9,491 nucleotides of DNA from CAMLHU01 sp049680185. GTDB lineage: Bacteria; Gemmatimonadota; Gemmatimonadetes; Gemmatimonadales; GWC2-71-9. Made by a program: the position numbers and the translations under genes. Of this stretch, positions 6,657-9,491 are shown piece by piece. The stretch lies in assembly GCA_049680185.1 (NCBI GenBank), contig JBAUHI010000082.1:1-9491 (forward strand). The letters run 5' to 3'. Numbering within the stretch: position 1 is the stretch's first letter; every line of letters starts with the position of its first letter. The notes under the pieces were generated by a model. The model saw only the letters and a program-made list of their open reading frames with translations, did no database searches and was not told the DNA's origin.

Positions 6657-6687
6657 TTGACTTTGCCGGTGAATCAACTGCTACCTT
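6657..6687 (+). promoter_or_regulatory. Possible promoter for a small RNA
   Basis: TTGACT (6657-6662) and TACCTT (6682-6687) with a long 19-base spacer. It would start an RNA near 6694 that ends at the terminator 6737-6778. The spacer length makes this weak; the RNA could instead be the tail of the tRNA transcript. Confidence 0.3.
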
Positions 6688-6693
6688 GACAGA

Positions 6694-6778
6694 TCCTGGT
6701 GGTGATGCGAAACTGTAGCCACTTACCAGGTACACGGAGATGGGGGCGCACGATTCTGTGGCCCCCATCTCTGTTTTT
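6694..6778 (+). ncRNA. Putative small structured RNA complementary to the element tRNA
   Basis: About 85 nt between a possible promoter and a strong terminator, with no open frame of note. A first hairpin is formed by CCTGGT (6695-6700) and ACCAGG (6725-6730). The 3' arm region, 6721-6733 (ACTTACCAGGTAC), is a perfect 13-nt complement of 6573-6585 in the anticodon arm of the upstream tRNA-Thr. It may be a separate small RNA or the 3' domain of the tRNA precursor. No known RNA family recognised. Confidence 0.4.
6737..6778 (+). terminator. Rho-independent terminator
   Basis: GAGATGGGGGC (6737-6747) pairs perfectly with GCCCCCATCTC (6761-6771) around a 13-base loop, followed by TGTTTTT. The stem can be extended by two pairs. 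It ends transcription from the tRNA/small RNA region and shields the next gene. Confidence 0.9.
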
Positions 6779-6791
6779 AGTGAGCACCCTG

Positions 6792-6818
6792 TTGCAATCA
6801 GCCCAGTATTGCTATTCT
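6792..6818 (+). promoter_or_regulatory. Extended -10 promoter of the 75-aa basic protein gene
   Basis: TTGCAA (6792-6797) and an extended -10, TGC-TATTCT (TATTCT at 6813-6818); the 15-base spacer is short but compensated by TGn. Initiation at the usual distance would be at 6825, one base before the ATG, so the mRNA would be essentially leaderless. Confidence 0.5.
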
Positions 6819-6825
6819 TCCCAAT

Positions 6826-7053
6826 ATGCCTAAGCGCTCAAGTAAGCCAATTAGCGACCCGAACAAAGCCGCCGCTGACGTGGTGGGCCGGTTGACCGGC
6901 CAAGAGCGGGAGAAGAACCCTGCCGCCGTGGCCCTAGGGCGGCTCGGGGGGGCCAAAGGTGGCAAGGCGCGGGCGGAGAAACTAAGTGCCGCCCGGCGCA
7001 GGGAGATCGCGCAACAGGCGGCACAGAAGCGGTGGGAAAAGAGAGCGTCTTAG
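6826..7053 (+). CDS. Small basic KGG-like protein (hypothetical)
   Basis: 75 aa, rich in Lys, Arg and Ala. The core, residues about 35-70 (AVALGRLGGAKGGKARAEKLSAARRREIAQQAAQKRW), is a pattern I recognise from short proteins in many bacteria: L-G-x-x-K-G-G-x-A-R followed by L-S-x-x-x-R-R-E-I-A-x-x-A-A-x-x-R-W. It resembles the KGG repeat of small stress proteins and may bind nucleic acid by charge, but the role is unknown. Start: ATG at 6826; there is no Shine-Dalgarno sequence, and a promoter places the transcript start at the codon. It lies inside the transposon and converges on the winged-helix gene with only 3 bases between the two stops and no terminator. Confidence 0.75.
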   Translation: MPKRSSKPISDPNKAAADVVGRLTGQEREKNPAAVALGRLGGAKGGKARAEKLSAARRREIAQQAAQKRWEKRAS

Positions 7054-7056
7054 GGT

Positions 7057-7524
7057 CTAGAGCACATCCTCTACGTCTGGTTCTCCCGACTCCCCTTCCT
7101 CTTTCTTGGCGCGCTTGTTCTTCCTTCCGGGATACCATTCGGCCAACGCCCAATCCTTCTTCACCTGTACCACGTCCCCACTCGCTTCCAGCCGCCCCAA
7201 GGTCGTCCGAATTGAATTGGCCGGAGAGACGGATGAGGTTGTGAAGCCGTGCCCCAAGAGCGCCTTAGTGATGTCGCTCGCGGGCTTGGGTGCCTTCGAG
7301 ATCGCCAGGTAAGCCTTCACCGCGTCGGGCGCCTTCATCCCAAAGAAGGTGTCAGAACGCAACTCGCTCTTGTTGGCCCGAGGAATCGGCTTGGCGGCTA
7401 CCACATCGCCCCCTTCCCCGGTCGTCCCGACTCGCTGGCGTAGGAAGGCGATCATGGTGTCGAGTTGAGCCCGCTCCGCTTCGAGTTGCTCGATCGTCGC
7501 CAGTATCGAATCATCAGCAGACAT
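7057..7524 (-). CDS. Coiled-coil plus winged-helix protein (hypothetical, possible regulator)
   Basis: 155 aa from ATG 7524-7522, with a G-rich stretch (GGGGG) five bases upstream. Residues about 6-31 (SILATIEQLEAERAQLDTMIAFLRQR) form a predicted coiled coil. Residues about 60-132 look like a winged helix: FFGMKAPDAVKAYLAISKAPKPASDITKALLGHGF, then NSIRTTLGRLEASGDVVQVKKDWALAEWYPG. The final strand W-x-L-x-E-W-Y-P resembles HTH proteins of the HARE-HTH type, which occur in nucleic-acid-binding and restriction-related proteins; this assignment is by eye. A charged tail (134-155) ends the protein. Located in the transposon between the KGG-like gene and the transposase, on the opposite strand to both. 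It could repress cargo or transposase genes; no direct evidence. Confidence 0.8.
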   Translation of the reverse strand: MSADDSILATIEQLEAERAQLDTMIAFLRQRVGTTGEGGDVVAAKPIPRANKSELRSDTFFGMKAPDAVKAYLAISKAPKPASDITKALLGHGFTTSSVSPANSIRTTLGRLEASGDVVQVKKDWALAEWYPGRKNKRAKKEEGESGEPDVEDVL

Positions 7525-7595
7525 ACTTGCCCCCGGCCCTCATGGACCCTATCTTTGGTGGGTCGCCAACGCTCGGTAGCGCTGGGACAGAAACC

Positions 7596-7622
7596 GGCCC
7601 TTATTAGGGGCCATCAGTTTTT
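7596..7622 (+). terminator. Terminator-like hairpin, plus orientation
   Basis: GGCCC (7596-7600)/GGGCC (7608-7612) around a 7-base AT-rich loop, then five bases and TTTTT (7618-7622). The stem is short. In the other orientation it lies in the 5' leader of the winged-helix gene. Confidence 0.4.
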
Positions 7623-7641
7623 CATAGCGTACCACCTCCTC
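7614..7641 (-). promoter_or_regulatory. Strong Shine-Dalgarno with a three-codon ORF (Met-Lys-Asn) in the winged-helix gene leader
   Basis: Minus strand: GAGGAGGTGG, then ATG (7625-7623) AAA AAC TGA. The best ribosome site in the window sits on a minimal ORF about 90 bp upstream of the winged-helix start, followed by the GGCCC/GGGCC hairpin. It may be an attenuating leader peptide or the relic of a lost gene start. Confidence 0.3.
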
Positions 7642-7646
7642 GGGTA

Positions 7647-7683
7647 GGGCACCGGATTCCGGCCAAGGAATCTTCCGGTGCCC
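7647..7683. terminator. Long bidirectional hairpin
   Basis: GGGCACCGG-ATTCC (7647-7660) pairs with GGAAT-CTT-CCGGTGCCC (7667-7683): 14 pairs with a CTT bulge and a 6-base loop. There is no clean T-run on either side, so termination is probable but not certain. It separates the winged-helix gene from the transposase promoter. Confidence 0.55.
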
Positions 7684-7734
7684 TGCTTGTATTCAGACAC
7701 CACAAATCTAATACGCCAGCCGCCGCACACAAGA

Positions 7735-7757
7735 GGGTGTGGTGGTGGTGGTGTGTT
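7735..7757 (+). repeat. GGT-rich simple repeat
   Basis: A run of GTG/GGT triplets (GGTGTGGTGGTGGTGGTGTG) upstream of the transposase promoter. Confidence 0.7.
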
Positions 7758-7764
7758 TGATGTA

Positions 7765-7793
7765 TTGACTTCTTGACCGCTCAAGCATATACT
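7765..7793 (+). promoter_or_regulatory. Transposase promoter
   Basis: TTGACT (7765-7770), exactly 17 bases, TATACT (7788-7793). Seven bases downstream of the -10 is the A of the ATG at 7800, predicting a leaderless transposase mRNA. Confidence 0.75.
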
Positions 7794-7798
7794 TGAGC
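7779..7798. promoter_or_regulatory. Palindromic operator-like site over the transposase -10 box
   Basis: GCTCAAG (7779-7785), CATATA, CTTGAGC (7792-7798): perfect 7-bp arms around a 6-base centre, covering the -10 and ending just before the start codon. Binding by a dimer would block transcription; as RNA, only the 3' arm would be in a transcript starting at 7800, so it should act as DNA. Confidence 0.5.
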
Positions 7799-7799
7799 C

Positions 7800-8663
7800 A
7801 TGAACAAGACGCCTACTGACACCCGCGCCCTGATCCTCAACTGCCTCACCGACGGGATGAGCATCCGGGCCACCTCCCGCCTCACGGGAAGCGCCAAGGG
7901 GACGATCCTCCGCTTGCTGGCCGAGGTGGGGGAGTTCTGCGAGGTCTACCAGTATCACCGGCTCCGCAAGCTCACCACCACCCGGATTGAAGCGGACGAG
8001 CAGTGGTCGTTCCTTGGGGCGAAGCAGAAGAACGCCAAGGAGGGCCAGGGCGATATTTGGACCTTCTGTGCGCTGGACGCGGATACCAAGCTGGTCATGA
8101 GCTGGTTGGTGGGCGCCCGGTCCCCGGAGAACACCTATGCCTTTATCGCGGACCTGGCGGGGCGGGTGGTCAACCGGGTGCAACTGACCACGGATGGGTT
8201 CGCGGCGTACACGGAGGCGGTGCGGCGGGCGTTCGGCTTCGCCCGCTGTGACTTCGCCCAACTGGTGAAGTCCTACGGGCCGGGGCAGGATACTGGGGCG
8301 CCCCAAACCTCCCGGCGGTACAGTCCGATGGTCTGCACCGGGGCCGTGAAGGTCCGGCGGATCGGCAAGCCGGTGGAGGAGCTGGTGTCTACGTCCTTTG
8401 TCGAGCGGCTGAACCTGAACACCCGGCAGAACTGCCGCCGGTTCACCCGGTTGACCAACGGGTTCAGCCGGAAGGCGGAGAACCACGGGTACGCCGTGGC
8501 CCTGCATTTCTTCGCCTACAACTTCTGCCGCGCCCACGGGACGCTGACCAAGGCCGCCCAGGGGGCCAAGACCACTCCGGCAATGGCGGCAGGGCTGACG
8601 GAGCGGCCCTGGACGATGGCGGATTTGCTGGCGCTGATGGAGCCCACATTTCTGTTACGCTGA
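7800..8663 (+). CDS. IS1-family-like DDE transposase
   Basis: 287-aa transposase in one uninterrupted frame, unlike classical IS1 where InsA and InsB are joined by frameshifting. Residues about 17-42 (DGMSIRATSRLTGSAKGTILRLL) are a helix-turn-helix for end binding. The catalytic RNase-H fold has D66 (EADEQWSFLGAKQKN), D132 (VQLTTDGFAAY) and E202 (STSFVERLNLNTRQ), with the family sequences GDIWTFCALDADTKLVMSWLVG, RYSPMVCTG, RRFTRLTNGFSRKAENH and YNFCRAHGTL. All three acidic residues are intact. The ATG at 7800 has no ribosome site; promoter spacing predicts a leaderless message. The TGA ends at 8663, inside the right terminal repeat. It should move the surrounding 2.5-kb element. Confidence 0.93.
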   Translation: MNKTPTDTRALILNCLTDGMSIRATSRLTGSAKGTILRLLAEVGEFCEVYQYHRLRKLTTTRIEADEQWSFLGAKQKNAKEGQGDIWTFCALDADTKLVMSWLVGARSPENTYAFIADLAGRVVNRVQLTTDGFAAYTEAVRRAFGFARCDFAQLVKSYGPGQDTGAPQTSRRYSPMVCTGAVKVRRIGKPVEELVSTSFVERLNLNTRQNCRRFTRLTNGFSRKAENHGYAVALHFFAYNFCRAHGTLTKAAQGAKTTPAMAAGLTERPWTMADLLALMEPTFLLR

Positions 8664-8678
8664 AAGGGACCCACTACC
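8663..8678 (-). repeat. Right terminal inverted repeat
   Basis: Read inward on the minus strand: GGTAGTGGGTCCCTTT, 13 of 16 identical to the left end. Confidence 0.82.
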
Positions 8679-8686
8679 GCAATTCC
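8679..8686 (+). repeat. Right target site duplication
   Basis: GCAATTCC, identical to 6160-6167 and directly abutting the right terminal repeat. Confidence 0.85.
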
Positions 8687-8694
8687 CGCACCCG

Positions 8695-8723
8695 TTGACT
8701 ATCCCTAGACCCCGGGCTAGGTT
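8695..8723 (+). promoter_or_regulatory. Promoter of the tRNA-Tyr/Gly/Thr-tuf operon
   Basis: TTGACT (8695-8700), a 17-base spacer and TAGGTT (8718-8723). Initiation near 8730 gives a leader of about 78 nt. The -35 lies only 8 bp beyond the transposon's right target duplication. Confidence 0.7.
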
Positions 8724-8759
8724 ACCGTGCTCCGGTGGAGTGGGAATCCGCTTTCACCG

Positions 8760-8779
8760 ACCCCGCGTTCAGGCGGGGT
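8760..8779 (+). other. GC-rich leader hairpin before tRNA-Tyr
   Basis: ACCCCGC (8760-8766) pairs with GCGGGGT (8773-8779) around GTTCAG. It lies in the operon leader; no T-run follows, so it is more likely a processing or leader structure than a terminator. Confidence 0.55.
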
Positions 8780-8807
8780 TATCTGTCGTGGGGGCAGGGC
8801 CGGTATC

Positions 8808-8892
8808 GGTGGGGTGGCCGAGTGGCTAAAGGCAGCAGACTGTAAATCTGCCGGGCTCACGCTCTACGTAGGTTCGAATCCTACCCCCACCA
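8808..8892 (+). tRNA. tRNA-Tyr(GTA)
   Basis: 85-nt class II tRNA. Acceptor GGTGGGG/CCCCACC, discriminator A8892; anticodon arm GCAGA/TCTGC with loop CTGTAAA (anticodon GTA); long variable arm; T arm GTAGG-TTCGAAT-CCTAC. CCA not encoded. Confidence 0.96.
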
Positions 8893-8910
8893 TGCTTGTA
8901 GGGGACGGAA

Positions 8911-8975
8911 GACGGACGCTCAGGCGCTCCGGGGTTTGCGGTCGAGGCGGTGCACCGAGCGTCAGAGCGTCTGTC
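8911..8975 (+). other. Spacer stem-loop between tRNA-Tyr and tRNA-Gly
   Basis: 8911-8921 (GACGGACGCTC) pairs with 8965-8975 (GAGCGTCTGTC) over 11 positions with one G-U. GAGCGTC at 8957-8963 is an alternative 3' arm for 8915-8921. Possibly an RNase processing site in the tRNA operon. Confidence 0.5.
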
Positions 8976-8991
8976 GACTGAATGTGGGCAC

Positions 8992-9064
8992 GCGGGTGTA
9001 GCTCAGTTGGTAGAGCATCAGCCTTCCAAGCTGAGGGTCGCGGGTTCGAGTCCCGTCGCCCGCT
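8992..9064 (+). tRNA. tRNA-Gly(TCC)
   Basis: 73-nt cloverleaf. Acceptor GCGGGTG/CGCCCGC, discriminator T9064; anticodon arm TCAGC/GCTGA with loop CTTCCAA (anticodon TCC); T loop TTCGAGT. CCA not encoded. Confidence 0.96.
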
Positions 9065-9117
9065 TGATCCGCCGATGGATCTGTTGGTCGAGGAGAGTGC
9101 AGGACTGAGTTGACGTC

Positions 9118-9190
9118 GCTCGTGTAGCTCAGTTGGTAGAGCACATCCTTGGTAAGGATGAGGTCACCGGTTCGATCCCGGTCGCGAGCT
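9118..9190 (+). tRNA. tRNA-Thr(GGT), host copy
   Basis: 73-nt cloverleaf. Acceptor GCTCGTG/CGCGAGC with the C2-G71 pair, discriminator T9190; D loop AGTTGGTA; anticodon arm CATCC/GGATG with loop TTGGTAA (anticodon GGT); T loop TTCGATC. Same anticodon as the transposon copy at 6546 but fully canonical. Confidence 0.96.
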
Positions 9191-9192
9191 TT

Positions 9193-9248
9193 CTGATAGC
9201 TGATAGCCGATAGCTGATTGCTGATAGCTGGTCGCGGATAGCTGAGCG
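9193..9248 (+). repeat. Heptamer tandem repeat, eight units
   Basis: Eight consecutive heptamers with consensus CTGATAG (CTGATAG, CTGATAG, CCGATAG, CTGATTG, CTGATAG, CTGGTCG, CGGATAG, CTGAGCG). The units become less conserved toward tuf. It occupies most of the tRNA-Thr to tuf spacer. Confidence 0.9.
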
Positions 9249-9282
9249 CCACTGAACACGAACTACGCAGCGAGGATGCACC

Positions 9283-9491
<209 letters not shown>

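Larger units (their letters stand above)
6168..8678 (+). mobile_element. IS1-like transposon (2511 bp) carrying cargo genes
   Basis: Boundaries come from the sequence: GGTAATGGGTCCATTC at the left (6168-6183) and GGTAGTGGGTCCCTTT read inward from the right (8678-8663), 13 of 16 matching, flanked by the exact 8-bp duplication GCAATTCC. The ends start GGT, as IS1 ends do. The only recognisable transposase (7800-8663) is of the IS1 DDE type, and its stop codon reaches into the right repeat. A simple IS1-type element is about 0.8-1 kb, so about 1.6 kb here is passenger DNA: a small membrane peptide gene, a tRNA gene, a possible small RNA, and two protein genes. An intact target duplication and intact transposase imply a fairly recent insertion. 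Confidence 0.85.

Noticed and set aside
6477..6677. Minus-strand 66-aa frame over the divergent tRNA-Thr
   Set aside because: Antisense tRNA translation with no family features.
7557..7566. GTGGGTC near 7558 as the left end of a minimal insertion sequence containing only the transposase
   Set aside because: Only about seven bases match the right end and no target duplication is present, whereas the end at 6168 matches 13 of 16 and has an exact 8-bp duplication.
7726..7757. GGT-rich run as a CRISPR or satellite array
   Set aside because: Only a short triplet run without spacers.
7614..8537. 307-aa minus-strand frame opposite the transposase
   Set aside because: Shadow of the transposase; low-complexity composition without motifs. 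Only its last codons (Met-Lys-Asn) with the strong ribosome site were kept as a leader observation.
8727..8981. Plus-strand 84-aa frame over tRNA-Tyr
   Set aside because: GGVAEWLKAADCKSAG is tRNA read as protein; no ribosome site.
6546..9190. Two tRNA-Thr(GGT) copies as attL/attR of a tRNA-targeting integrative element
   Set aside because: The two genes differ throughout, no long identical direct repeat exists, and no integrase is present.

Overview
High-GC bacterial chromosome, most probably Gemmatimonadota. The evidence is the tRNA-Tyr/tRNA-Gly/tRNA-Thr/tuf order at the right end, an EF-Tu whose switch I region lacks the usual RGIT-type motif and resembles what I recall from that phylum, and -10 boxes of the TAACTT/TAGGTT type. 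The phylum call is inference; no rRNA or other marker lies in the window.

Left part (1-5815), host genes. On the minus strand a soluble GAF-domain histidine kinase, an OmpR-type response regulator and the start of a P1B-type metal ATPase form one operon; the ATPase start overlaps the regulator stop (GTGA). Divergent from it, a plus-strand run encodes a two-domain universal stress protein, a small DUF2892-type membrane protein, an MscS-type channel and cysteinyl-tRNA synthetase (cysS). The kinase GAF domain looks like those of mycobacterial DevS/DosT. Together with the USP and ATPase, this resembles a redox or hypoxia stress locus, although the kinase and regulator classes differ from DosRST.

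Middle (5816-6159): an inverted repeat after cysS, a promoter, tRNA-Thr(TGT), and three or four hairpins. Two of these share an unusual architecture: outer ACCC/GGGT stem, conserved tandem G-A mismatches, changed inner stem, UUCA loop.

Accessory element (6168-8678): a complete 2511-bp IS1-like transposon, defined here by 16-bp imperfect terminal inverted repeats and an exact 8-bp target duplication (GCAATTCC). Besides a single-ORF DDE transposase at its right end, it carries cargo: a 47-aa proline-rich single-pass membrane peptide, a divergent tRNA-Thr(GGT) with its own promoter, a possible small RNA containing a 13-nt complement to that tRNA's anticodon arm and ending in a strong terminator, a 75-aa KGG-like basic protein, and a 155-aa coiled-coil/winged-helix protein. 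Several genes here appear to have leaderless mRNAs. I regard this element as the most novel part of the window.

Right part (8679-9491): the element sits 8 bp upstream of the -35 box of the host promoter for tRNA-Tyr, tRNA-Gly, tRNA-Thr(GGT) and tuf. A heptamer tandem repeat (CTGATAG, eight units) precedes tuf, which runs off the window.
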